Shown: piece after piece, positions 6,821 to 14,024 of the stretch
Layout of the letters: the number at the start of each line of letters is the position of its first letter
Position numbering within the stretch: position 1 is the stretch's first letter
NCBI RefSeq assembly: GCF_048388525.1
Contig: NZ_DBGCTQ010000059.1
Location: 1 to 18,905, forward strand
Direction of reading: 5' to 3'
DNA length: 18,905 nt
Origin: BQOK01 sp048388525
GTDB lineage: Bacteria; Bacillota; Clostridia; Oscillospirales; Ruminococcaceae
The notes under the pieces: generated by a model
What the model was told of the DNA's origin: nothing
The model's input: only the letters and a program-made list of their open reading frames with translations
The model's database searches: none
Program-made: the position numbers and the translations under genes

Positions 6821-8911
6821 TCAGTCTTCCAAAAGCTCAAAATCCACATGGCCCAGCGCCACGTCCACCGCCAGCGCCTTTACCTGCACAGCCTGCCCCA
6901 GATCCCACTGGCGGCCGGTCAGCGGGTCGCGCCAGCGCACACCCTCGGTCAGCTCGGGTTCGCCCTTGCACAGGGTATCGGTGCGCACCAGCCCCTCCAC
7001 GGTATTTTCCAGCTCCACATACAGGCCCTGGCGCGTCACGCCGGCCACAATGCCCCCAAAAGTCTCGCCCAGGTGGGCGCCCATATACTCGGCCTTGTAG
7101 CAGCCTTCCGCCGCGCGTTCCAGCTGCATGGCGGCCATCTCCCGCGCGCTGGACTCCCCGCTTGCCTCAGCGGCAAATTTTTCATACCGCTTTTTCACTT
7201 CGCCCCGGTCCACCCCGGCGCACCAATCGCTCAGGATGCGGTGGATGGCCAGATCCGGATAGCGCCGGATGGGGCTTGTAAAGTGGGCGTAATCCGCAAG
7301 CGCCAGGCCGTAATGCCCTTTGGGCTCCGGCTCATACTTTGCCTTGGCCATGGTGCGCAGCACCGCGGTGTGCACCGGCCGTTCCAGCGGGGTGCCGCGG
7401 GTGGAGTCCAGCAGCGCCGCCAGCTCGGGCTGGGTGGGAACTTCGCCCGCAAATTGTGCCTTCAGCCCGCAGGCCCGCAGCAGGGCCTGCAATTTTTCCA
7501 CCCGCTCCGGATCCGGCTCCTCGTGTACCCTGTACACAAAGGGCAGCTGGTTTTCCCGCGCCAGCCTGGCCGCACACCCGTTCGCCAGCAGCATAAACTC
7601 TTCGATCATGCGCTCGCTCAGGCCGCGCCGGCGTTTTTCCACGCCCACGCAGCGCCCTTCTTCGTCCAGCAAAAGCTTGGCCTCGCCGCTTTCCAGTTCA
7701 ATGCCGCCCCGCTGCCTGCGCAGCGCGGTGCGCTTTTCATACAGCTCGCGCATGGCGGGCAGCTGCTCTGCCACATCGGCATATTTTTTTTGCAGCGCAT
7801 CGTCCGCCGCCCCCTCCAAAAGGGCGTTCAGCTCACTGTACACGCCCTTTACCCGGCTGCGGATCACGGTCTTTTCAAAACGGAAACTCTTTACCTGGCC
7901 CTTCGCATCAAGCTGCATCAGGCAGGAGAACGCAAGCCTGTCCGCCCCTTCGTTCAGGCTGCACAGCCCGTTCGACAGCTGCCGCGGCAGCATGGGGATC
8001 ACACTGTCGGCATAATAGACCGAGGTGCCGCGGCGCAGCGCCTCCTTGTTCAGTTCGCTGCCCGGGCGCACATAATGGCTCACATCCGCAATGTGCACCC
8101 CCAGCTCATAGCCCGCCTCGCTCACCGCCAGGCTAATGGCGTCGTCAATGTCCTTGGTCTGGGCAGAATCAATGGTGAAAATAGGCCAGTGGCGCAGGTC
8201 GGTGCGTTTTTTCAGGTCGGCGGCCTGGGGCTCGGCCAGCTTGCGTGCCTCGGCCTTGACCTTTTCTGGGAAATGACGGGACAGCCCCGCGCTGTACAAA
8301 AGCGCGCGCACGCACTGCTTGGCCTCCCCCGCGCTGCCAAAACGCATGGCCACGCCCGCCCGGTGCTCGGCATAATCGGCGCCGCGGGTGAGCAGCTCCA
8401 CCGCCGCCTTGTCGCCGTTCTGGGCACCGCCGTCGGCGCTCTTTTTGATCTGGATGCGCAGCGAAGGGCACTCGTCCGGCGCCAGATACAGCCTGCCGTT
8501 TTCCTCCGTCACCGTGCCCACAAAGGTTTGCCGCGGTTCAGTGACCGCCAGAACCTCGCCTTCCAGGCTGCCGGGCACCCGCGGCTTTTCATACAGGCGC
8601 ACCAGCACGCCGTCGCCGGGCAGCGCCCCCGAAAGCCCCCGGGATGGGATGAATACATCCGGCCCCCCTGCATTCTGGGCGGCAAACCCAAAGCTGCTGC
8701 CCAGTTTTACAAGTGTGCAGGGCAGCGCCTCCTCCGCCATGCGGCTTTTCACCGCAAAATAAGCGCCCTGTTTCTGGCAGATCCTGCCCTTTGCCAGCAG
8801 TTCTTCCACCGCCCGCTGCACCTTTTTGTCGTTGCCCAGCTTTTCCTTCAGCTCTTTTAATCGGCGGGGCTTTTTTTCTATCTCGCGCAGTACCTTGGAA
8901 CGTATCGACAT
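6821..8911 (-). CDS. rnr: Ribonuclease R
   Basis: Processive 3'-5' exoribonuclease of the RNase II/R family (696 aa) that degrades structured RNA and helps in rRNA and tmRNA quality control. An N-terminal winged-helix region (about 1-55) is followed by cold-shock-type domains (about 65-200, with FGFAAQN and VFIPSRG). The RNB catalytic domain has DSAQTKDIDD (248-257), whose Asp248/254/256/257 match the four metal-binding aspartates of E. coli RNase R by spacing. HFTSPIRRYPDL (543-554) marks the conserved RNB C-terminal part, and an S1 domain covers about 615-693. The Lys-rich tail of some RNase R proteins is absent. The ATG has GGAGGAG 7 nt upstream. secG precedes it, as in many Firmicutes, but smpB does not follow; an MFS gene does. 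Confidence 0.96.
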   Translation of the reverse strand: MSIRSKVLREIEKKPRRLKELKEKLGNDKKVQRAVEELLAKGRICQKQGAYFAVKSRMAEEALPCTLVKLGSSFGFAAQNAGGPDVFIPSRGLSGALPGDGVLVRLYEKPRVPGSLEGEVLAVTEPRQTFVGTVTEENGRLYLAPDECPSLRIQIKKSADGGAQNGDKAAVELLTRGADYAEHRAGVAMRFGSAGEAKQCVRALLYSAGLSRHFPEKVKAEARKLAEPQAADLKKRTDLRHWPIFTIDSAQTKDIDDAISLAVSEAGYELGVHIADVSHYVRPGSELNKEALRRGTSVYYADSVIPMLPRQLSNGLCSLNEGADRLAFSCLMQLDAKGQVKSFRFEKTVIRSRVKGVYSELNALLEGAADDALQKKYADVAEQLPAMRELYEKRTALRRQRGGIELESGEAKLLLDEEGRCVGVEKRRRGLSERMIEEFMLLANGCAARLARENQLPFVYRVHEEPDPERVEKLQALLRACGLKAQFAGEVPTQPELAALLDSTRGTPLERPVHTAVLRTMAKAKYEPEPKGHYGLALADYAHFTSPIRRYPDLAIHRILSDWCAGVDRGEVKKRYEKFAAEASGESSAREMAAMQLERAAEGCYKAEYMGAHLGETFGGIVAGVTRQGLYVELENTVEGLVRTDTLCKGEPELTEGVRWRDPLTGRQWDLGQAVQVKALAVDVALGHVDFELLED

Positions 8912-8951
8912 CTTGTTTTCTCCTCCCGGTTCTCCCAGCCCCCAGCAAACA

Positions 8952-8981
8952 AAGAGGGCCCGCGCCAGCGCGGACCCTCTT
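8952..8981 (-). terminator. Terminator or attenuator between secG and rnr
   Basis: Stem 8952-8958 with 8975-8981, a G-U wobble (minus strand), then 8960-8964 with 8969-8973 and a 4-nt loop. On the minus strand it is followed by TTTGTTTGC. It lies 12 bp after secG and 40 bp before the rnr ATG, so rnr is either read through or has a promoter not recognised here. Confidence 0.75.
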
Positions 8982-8993
8982 GCTCTCTTGGGA

Positions 8994-9242
8994 TCAGCCT
9001 TTCATGACGCTCAGAACGCTGACCAAAATTGTTACCACGATGAACACGATGCCCAGGATCTTGGTGGCTTTCGCCATCTTGGCGTCCTTGGCGCGGGTGC
9101 GGCCCGCTTCCATCATGCTGTTGTCGCCCATAATGGCGCCCGAAAGCCCCTTGCCCTTGGATTCCTGCGCGAGGGTAAGCCCAACGATGGCCACAGCAGC
9201 CAGAATCAGCACAACGCCGCTGATGATCTCAATAATACTCAT
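8994..9242 (-). CDS. secG: Preprotein translocase subunit SecG
   Basis: Small SecYEG subunit (82 aa) that aids protein export across the cytoplasmic membrane. Two membrane helices (about 3-24 and 62-79) flank the conserved loop: LAQESKGKGLSGAIMG (24-39) with the QE-x-KG-x-GLSG signature, then MEAGRTRAKDAKMAKAT. The length is typical for Gram-positive SecG. The start has AAGGGAG about 10 nt upstream. The gene has its own promoter and heads the secG-rnr cluster common in Firmicutes. Confidence 0.94.
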   Translation of the reverse strand: MSIIEIISGVVLILAAVAIVGLTLAQESKGKGLSGAIMGDNSMMEAGRTRAKDAKMAKATKILGIVFIVVTILVSVLSVMKG

Positions 9243-9278
9243 AGTGTGAACGCTCCCTTAGCTTATTATGCACGATAA

Positions 9279-9307
9279 ATAATATCACAGCCGGCCGCAA
9301 AATGCAA
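9279..9307 (-). promoter_or_regulatory. Predicted promoter of secG
   Basis: On the minus strand TATTAT (9279-9284) is preceded by TGA (extended -10). A partial -35, TTGCAT (9302-9307), lies 17 bp upstream. The leader would be about 30 nt. Confidence 0.55.
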
Positions 9308-9314
9308 GAAATTT

Positions 9315-9329
9315 CTGGCTTTGCGCCAG
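9315..9329 (-). terminator. Weak terminator-like hairpin after the ParC-like gene
   Basis: Short 5-bp stem (9315-9319 with 9325-9329) and 5-nt loop, followed on the minus strand by AAATTTCTT. It is weak and starts nearly 100 bp after the stop, but is the only candidate found between the ParC-like gene and the secG promoter. Confidence 0.3.
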
Positions 9330-9424
9330 GTTCCGGCGGCCTTTTTTATTACTTCAAACCAAAAATCTTATTGCAAGTATCCGCACGGTCAAAAAACAGC
9401 CTTTCCTCCACCGCAGCTTATGGC

Positions 9425-11674
9425 TCACAGGCCCAGCTGCAGCTGTTCCGCCAGATCCTCCTGGCGCAGCAGGGCACCTGCGGCGGGCAGGGTGCGCACC
9501 CTGTAGCGGTGGGGGTTTGCCAGCTCCACCTCACCCGCAGGCTTCACACTCTCCACCCGCTGGTTTTTCTTCAGGGTCACGACCCCCACGCCCGCGGAAT
9601 CACGGGTCTGCTTTTCGCTGATCTGGGTCGAGTGCACCAGCAGCAGCCTGCCCGCCGTGGTGCGCACGGCCAGCTCCGCCTCGCCCGGCAGCTGCAGCAT
9701 GGCCGCCAGCTCCGCCTTGTCGCTGTAAGCCTTCAGCAGCTTTTTGCGGTTTTGCTTGGTGGCGTAGCTGGCAAGGGGCACCCGGGCGCATTTGCCGTTT
9801 TGGAAGAAAAACAGCATATGCCCCTTGTAATCGTCGGTTACCGCCAAAAACACCGGGATCTCTCCCTCCTCCATGCCCAGCTTCACGGCCACATAGTCGC
9901 CCAGAACGCTGGCCTTGGTGTCGGCAAAATCCCCCGCGCGGCACTTGTACACCTGGTGATGATTGGTGAAGAAAAGCAGCCAGACCGTGTTGTGGGTCTC
10001 GCACTGCCAGTTGATCTCGTCGCCCTCCTTGAGCTTTTGCTCGCCGCTCATGCGCAGCGACTGTGGGGTGATCTTTTTGAAGTACCCCTCCCGGGTAAAG
10101 AACACGGTCACCGGGTAATCCGGCATTGTGTCCTCCTCGGTTTCCTCCTCGGCCGCGGGGGCCTCGTACAGAATGGGGCAGCGCCGCGGCTGGCCGTATT
10201 TCTTGGCCACGGCGGCCAGCTCTTCCATAATGATGCGGCGGATCTTGGCGTTCGAGCCCAGGATCGCCTCCAGCCTCGCGATCTCCTTTTCCAGCTCGTC
10301 GGTTTCCTGGGTGCGCTTGAGGATATATTCCCGGTTAAGGTGCCGCAGCTTGATCTCGGCTACATACTCCGCCTGTACCTGGTCGATGCCAAACCCGATC
10401 ATCAGGTTGGGCACCACCTCGGCCTCCTCGCTGGTCTCGCGCACGATGCGGATCGCCTTGTCGATGTCCAGCAGAATGGCCTCCAGGCCCTTGAGCAGGT
10501 GCAGGCGCTTTTTCTTGCCCTGCAAATCGTAATAGGTGCGCCGGCGCACGCATTCGGTGCGGAACGCGGTCCACTCGGTCAGGATCTCGGCAACCCCCAT
10601 TACCCGGGGCTGCCCCCCCACCAGCACATTGAAGTTGCAGGCGAACGAGTCCTCCAGCGGGGTGATGCGGAACAGCTTCTGCATCAGCTTGTCCGGGTCC
10701 TGGCCGCGCTTGAGGTCAATGGTCAGCTTCAGGCCGTTCAGGTCGGTCTCGTCCCGCATGTCGCTGATCTCTTTCACGCGGCCCACCTTTACCAGCTCTG
10801 CGATCTTGTCCATGATCGCCTCCACCGTGGTGGTGGGGGGAATGCGGGTGATCTCCAGCATGTTGCCATCTTTTTCGTAGTTGTAGATCGCGCGCACCCG
10901 CACGCTGCCGCGGCCCGTGGCATAAATGCGGCGCAGCTCCTCCTCGTTGTATAAGATCTCGCCGCCGCCCACAAAGTCCGGCGCGGGCAGGGTGCTGAGC
11001 AGGTCGTGCCCCGGGTCTTTCATCAGGGCCACGGTGGTCTCGCACAGCTCCGCCAGGTTAAACGAGCAGATGTTGGACGCCATGCCCACCGCGATGCCCA
11101 GGGTGTTGTTGGCCAGGATCGTGGGGAACGTGACCGGCAGCAGGGTCGGCTCGGTGGTGGTGCCGTCGTAGTTGGGCACAAAATCCACGGTGTCCTTGTC
11201 GATGTCGCGGAACAGCTCCTCGCACACTGGGTCCAGCTTTGCCTCGGTATAACGGCTTGCCGCATACGACATATCCCGGCTGTACGCCTTGCCAAAGTTG
11301 CCCTTGGAGTCCACAAAGGGCACCAGCAGGCTCTCGTTGCTGCGCCCCATGCGCACCATGGTTTCATAGATCGCCGCATCGCCGTGGGGGTTCAGGTGCA
11401 TGGTGCTGCCCACGATGTTGGCGCTTTTTGTGCGCCCGCCCTTCAGCAGGCCCATGCCGTACATGGTGTACAGCAGCTTGCGGTGGGCGGGCTTGAAGCC
11501 GTCGATCTCGGGCAAAGCGCGGCTCACGATCACGCTCATGGCATAGGGCATATAATTTTTTTCCAGCGTTTCGGTAATGGGCGTTTGCAGCACCACGCCG
11601 GCGTCCAGTATCTCCACCCCGTCGCCCAGCTGCGGGCGTGCGGGCACGATTTTTTTGGGTTGCTTTTTAGCCAT
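9425..11674 (-). CDS. parC: Type IIA topoisomerase subunit A (ParC/GyrA-like)
   Basis: DNA breakage-reunion subunit (749 aa), partner of the ParE-like protein encoded just upstream. The N-terminal winged-helix and tower domains run from about 30 to 500. The active site is AASRYTE (138-144) with catalytic Tyr142. The quinolone-resistance region reads NPHGDAAIYETMVRM (95-109), placing Ala100 at the E. coli GyrA Ser83 position and Glu104 at Asp87. The coiled-coil gate region is about 385-495. A C-terminal beta-strand-rich domain (about 519-745) resembles pinwheel blades but shows no QRRGGKG GyrA box, so topoisomerase IV-type relaxation or decatenation is more likely than gyrase supercoiling. ATG with GAGG 7 nt upstream. 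The symbol parC is given by this reasoning; the sequence is divergent and a main gyrA probably lies elsewhere in the genome. Confidence 0.88.
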   Translation of the reverse strand: MAKKQPKKIVPARPQLGDGVEILDAGVVLQTPITETLEKNYMPYAMSVIVSRALPEIDGFKPAHRKLLYTMYGMGLLKGGRTKSANIVGSTMHLNPHGDAAIYETMVRMGRSNESLLVPFVDSKGNFGKAYSRDMSYAASRYTEAKLDPVCEELFRDIDKDTVDFVPNYDGTTTEPTLLPVTFPTILANNTLGIAVGMASNICSFNLAELCETTVALMKDPGHDLLSTLPAPDFVGGGEILYNEEELRRIYATGRGSVRVRAIYNYEKDGNMLEITRIPPTTTVEAIMDKIAELVKVGRVKEISDMRDETDLNGLKLTIDLKRGQDPDKLMQKLFRITPLEDSFACNFNVLVGGQPRVMGVAEILTEWTAFRTECVRRRTYYDLQGKKKRLHLLKGLEAILLDIDKAIRIVRETSEEAEVVPNLMIGFGIDQVQAEYVAEIKLRHLNREYILKRTQETDELEKEIARLEAILGSNAKIRRIIMEELAAVAKKYGQPRRCPILYEAPAAEEETEEDTMPDYPVTVFFTREGYFKKITPQSLRMSGEQKLKEGDEINWQCETHNTVWLLFFTNHHQVYKCRAGDFADTKASVLGDYVAVKLGMEEGEIPVFLAVTDDYKGHMLFFFQNGKCARVPLASYATKQNRKKLLKAYSDKAELAAMLQLPGEAELAVRTTAGRLLLVHSTQISEKQTRDSAGVGVVTLKKNQRVESVKPAGEVELANPHRYRVRTLPAAGALLRQEDLAEQLQLGL

Positions 11675-11704
11675 TCTCTTTCCTCACCTCAAAGTTACAG
11701 ATCC

Positions 11705-11733
11705 GCCGGGCCGGCGTTTTGCCGCCAGCCGGC
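11705..11733 (-). other. Intercistronic hairpin between the ParE- and ParC-like genes
   Basis: The 88-bp gap between the two genes holds a GC-rich hairpin of about 11 paired bases, with a 6-nt loop, one G-U pair (minus strand) and one bulge. No T-run follows, so a terminator is unlikely. It may stabilise or separate the mRNA segments. Function not shown. Confidence 0.4.
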
Positions 11734-11762
11734 GCCGGCCGGTCCAAATACATGCGCCCCGG

Positions 11763-13742
11763 TCAGGAAACATCCAGATCATCCAGATACTCGGCCCCGT
11801 GCAGGGCAATGTGCTCCTTGCGTCCCGCCAGGTTGTCGCCCAAAAGCAGGTCGAACACCCGCGAGGTGCGCTCGGCCTCCTCCGGGTCCACCTTGATCAG
11901 CCGCCGGCTCGCGGGGTTCATGGTGGTGAGCCACATCATTTCCGGGTCGTTCTCGCCCAGGCCCTTGGAGCGCTGGATGGTGTATTTTTCCTTGCCGCCG
12001 ATGCGGCTCATGATATTGGCCTTTTCCGGCTCGGTGTAGGCAAAATAGGTCTTGCCGCGGGTGTTGATCTCGTACAGGGGGCTTTCCGCAATATACACGT
12101 AGCCCTCCTGGATCAGGGTGGGCACCAGGCGGTAGATCATGGTCAGCACCAGGGTTCGGATCTGGTAGCCGTCCACATCGGCGTCGGTGCAGATCACCAC
12201 CTTGTTGAAGCGCAGGTTTTCCAGGTTGAAGGTGGCAAGATCCTTTTTTGCCTTGCCCCCCAGCTCCACCCCGCAGCCCATCACCTTGATCAGGTCGGTG
12301 ATGATCTCGGATTTGAAAATGCGGTCATAATCAGCCTTCAGGCAGTTCAGGATCTTGCCCCGGATGGGCATGATTGCCTGAAATTCAGAGTCCCGGCTCT
12401 GCTTCACCGCGCCCATGGCCGAATCGCCCTCCACGATGTACAGCTCGCGGCGGCTGGCGTCCTTGGTGCGGCAGTCCACGAATTTCTGCACCCGGTTGGC
12501 GATATCCAGCTGGCTCACCATGGTCTTTTTGATGGTCTGGCGGGCTTTTTCCGCGTGCTCGCGGCTCTGCTTGTTAATCAGCACCTGCTGGCAGATCTTT
12601 TGGGCCTCGTCCGGCTTTTCCAGAAAATACACTTCCAGGTAGTGCTTCAAAAACTCGGTGATGGCCTGCCCCACAAATTTGTTGGTAATGGCCTTTTTCG
12701 TCTGGTTTTCATAGCTGGTGCGGGTGGAAAAGCTGCTGGACACATAAATCAGGCAGTCCTGCACGTCGGCAAAGGTGATCTTGCTCTCGTTTTTCTTATA
12801 AAGCCCCTTGTTTTTCAGGTAATTGTCGATCTGGTTCACAAAGGCGGTGCGCACCGCCCGGTCCGGGCTGCCGCCATGCTCCAAAAAGCTGGAATTGTGA
12901 TAGTATTCCAAAAGCTGGTTTTTGTTGGAGAAGCAAAAAGCCGCGCTCATCTTCACCTTGTAGTCGGGCTGGTCCTCCCGGTCGCGGCCGGTCGCGGCCG
13001 ACTCGCAGTAGAGCACGGGGGTCAATGCGTCCAGGCCCGCCACCTCGTTCACGTAGTCCTCAATGCCCTTTTCGTAATAGAACTCGGTGGTGGTCTTTTT
13101 GCCGCCGGTCTCGTCCGCCAGCACCAGCGTAAGGCCCGCGTTGACCACGGCCTGCCGCTTCATGGTATCTGCAAAATACTCGGCGGGCACATTGATGTCG
13201 GTGAACACCTGGGTGTCCGGCTTCCAGCGGATGGTGGTGCCGGTCTTTTTCCGGGTGGTCGGCTCCTGCTGCAGCTTGCCCACCGGCTCGCCATGACGGA
13301 ATTCCAGATGATAGTGGAAGCCGTCGCGGTACACGTCGGCGGTCATCCACTCGCTGGCGTACTGGGTGGCGCACAGGCCCAGGCCGTTCAGCCCCAGCGA
13401 ATACTCGTAGTTATCGTCGCCCGCACCGTATTTGCCGCCCGCGTACATCTCGCAGAACAAAAGCTCCCAATTGTAGCGGTTCTCCCGCTTGTTAAAATCC
13501 ACCGGCAGTCCGCGGCCAAAGTCCTCCACCTGGATGCTGCCGTCCGCAAAGCGGGTAAGCACGATCCGGTCGCCGTAGCCCTCGCGGGCCTCGTCGATGG
13601 AGTTGGAAAGAATCTCAAAGATCGAGTGCGCGCAGCCCTCCGCCCCATCCGAGCCAAAAATAACCGCAGGGCGCTTGCGCACCCGATCAGCGCCCTTTAG
13701 GCTGGTAATGCTCTCGTTGCCGTAATCCTGTTTTTTTGCCAA
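11763..13742 (-). CDS. parE: Type IIA topoisomerase subunit B (ParE/GyrB-like)
   Basis: ATPase subunit, 659 aa from a TTG start. The GHKL ATP site has E43 and N47 in FEILSNSIDEA, D74/G76/G78 in EDFGRGLP, and LGLNGLGL (116-123). The transducer region includes the QTKK loop (347-350). The TOPRIM metal site has EGDSA (438-442) and DADVDG (520-525), followed by IYRLVPTLIQEGYVYIAESP. The C-terminal tail contains RSKGLGEN (591-598). Some normally near-invariant positions differ: EGDSAMG instead of EGDSAGG, and SRDS in place of GRDR. I chose TTG at 13742 (AKKQDYGN follows) because AAGGGAG lies 9 nt upstream; an in-frame GTG 39 bp further up abuts the leader hairpin T-run and has no good site. Operon with the ParC-like gene 88 bp downstream. 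Confidence 0.88.
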   Translation of the reverse strand: MAKKQDYGNESITSLKGADRVRKRPAVIFGSDGAEGCAHSIFEILSNSIDEAREGYGDRIVLTRFADGSIQVEDFGRGLPVDFNKRENRYNWELLFCEMYAGGKYGAGDDNYEYSLGLNGLGLCATQYASEWMTADVYRDGFHYHLEFRHGEPVGKLQQEPTTRKKTGTTIRWKPDTQVFTDINVPAEYFADTMKRQAVVNAGLTLVLADETGGKKTTTEFYYEKGIEDYVNEVAGLDALTPVLYCESAATGRDREDQPDYKVKMSAAFCFSNKNQLLEYYHNSSFLEHGGSPDRAVRTAFVNQIDNYLKNKGLYKKNESKITFADVQDCLIYVSSSFSTRTSYENQTKKAITNKFVGQAITEFLKHYLEVYFLEKPDEAQKICQQVLINKQSREHAEKARQTIKKTMVSQLDIANRVQKFVDCRTKDASRRELYIVEGDSAMGAVKQSRDSEFQAIMPIRGKILNCLKADYDRIFKSEIITDLIKVMGCGVELGGKAKKDLATFNLENLRFNKVVICTDADVDGYQIRTLVLTMIYRLVPTLIQEGYVYIAESPLYEINTRGKTYFAYTEPEKANIMSRIGGKEKYTIQRSKGLGENDPEMMWLTTMNPASRRLIKVDPEEAERTSRVFDLLLGDNLAGRKEHIALHGAEYLDDLDVS

Positions 13743-13781
13743 CTTGCTTTTCTCCCTTTCGCAAAACGGTCCGCGCCTCAC

Positions 13782-13827
13782 AAAAAGCGCGCCGCACCGC
13801 CGTCAAAACGGCGGCGGCGCGCTTTTT
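13782..13827 (-). terminator. Terminator-like hairpin in the parE-parC leader (candidate attenuator)
   Basis: A 12-bp outer stem (13782-13793 with 13816-13827), a small bulge, a 7-bp inner stem (13797-13803 with 13808-13814) and a 4-nt loop. The T-run closes the stem on the minus strand. It lies between the predicted parE promoter and its ribosome binding site. The A-run/T-run pair also makes it usable on the plus strand, but no plus-strand gene is nearby. Confidence 0.8.
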
Positions 13828-13864
13828 GGCGCACCTGTCCCCTATATTTTGTACATTCTTTCTT

Positions 13865-13894
13865 ATTTAACCACGCAAAGCCACAAAATGTCAA
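13865..13894 (-). promoter_or_regulatory. Predicted promoter of the parE-parC operon
   Basis: On the minus strand a perfect TTGACA (13889-13894), an 18-bp spacer and TTAAAT (13865-13870). The predicted start near 13858 gives a leader of about 115 nt that contains the 13782-13827 hairpin. Confidence 0.6.
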
Positions 13895-13914
13895 GCCGGC
13901 CCCCCTGCAAAAAG

Positions 13915-13941
13915 GCCCCCCGGCGCCAAGCGCCGGGGGGC
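13915..13941 (-). terminator. Intrinsic terminator of the surface-protein gene
   Basis: Perfect 11-bp stem (13915-13925 with 13931-13941), 5-nt loop, and CTTTTTG on the minus strand. Starts about 83 bp after the stop of the large surface-protein gene. Confidence 0.9.
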
Positions 13942-14024
13942 AGGAAGTAAAAACTTTCCGCAGCGGAACAACGAGTGTTTCCGGGTCGCCCGCTCTGGCC
14001 GCCGCTTTCGCGGCCTGCGCGCTT

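Noticed and set aside
6848..8860. A 670-codon plus-strand frame opposite rnr
   Set aside because: Antisense to intact RNase R, low-complexity composition, no plausible ribosome binding site or family match.
12981..13000. Exact 10-bp tandem duplication (GTCGCGGCCG twice) inside the ParE-like gene
   Set aside because: The reading frame continues with all downstream TOPRIM motifs intact, so this is not a frameshifting duplication. It could be a slippage site, but nothing shows that.
9302..13700. Long plus-strand frames (550 and 707 codons) opposite the topoisomerase genes
   Set aside because: Antisense shadows of two well-conserved proteins; composition is biased to His, Leu, Val and Gln and no domains are visible.
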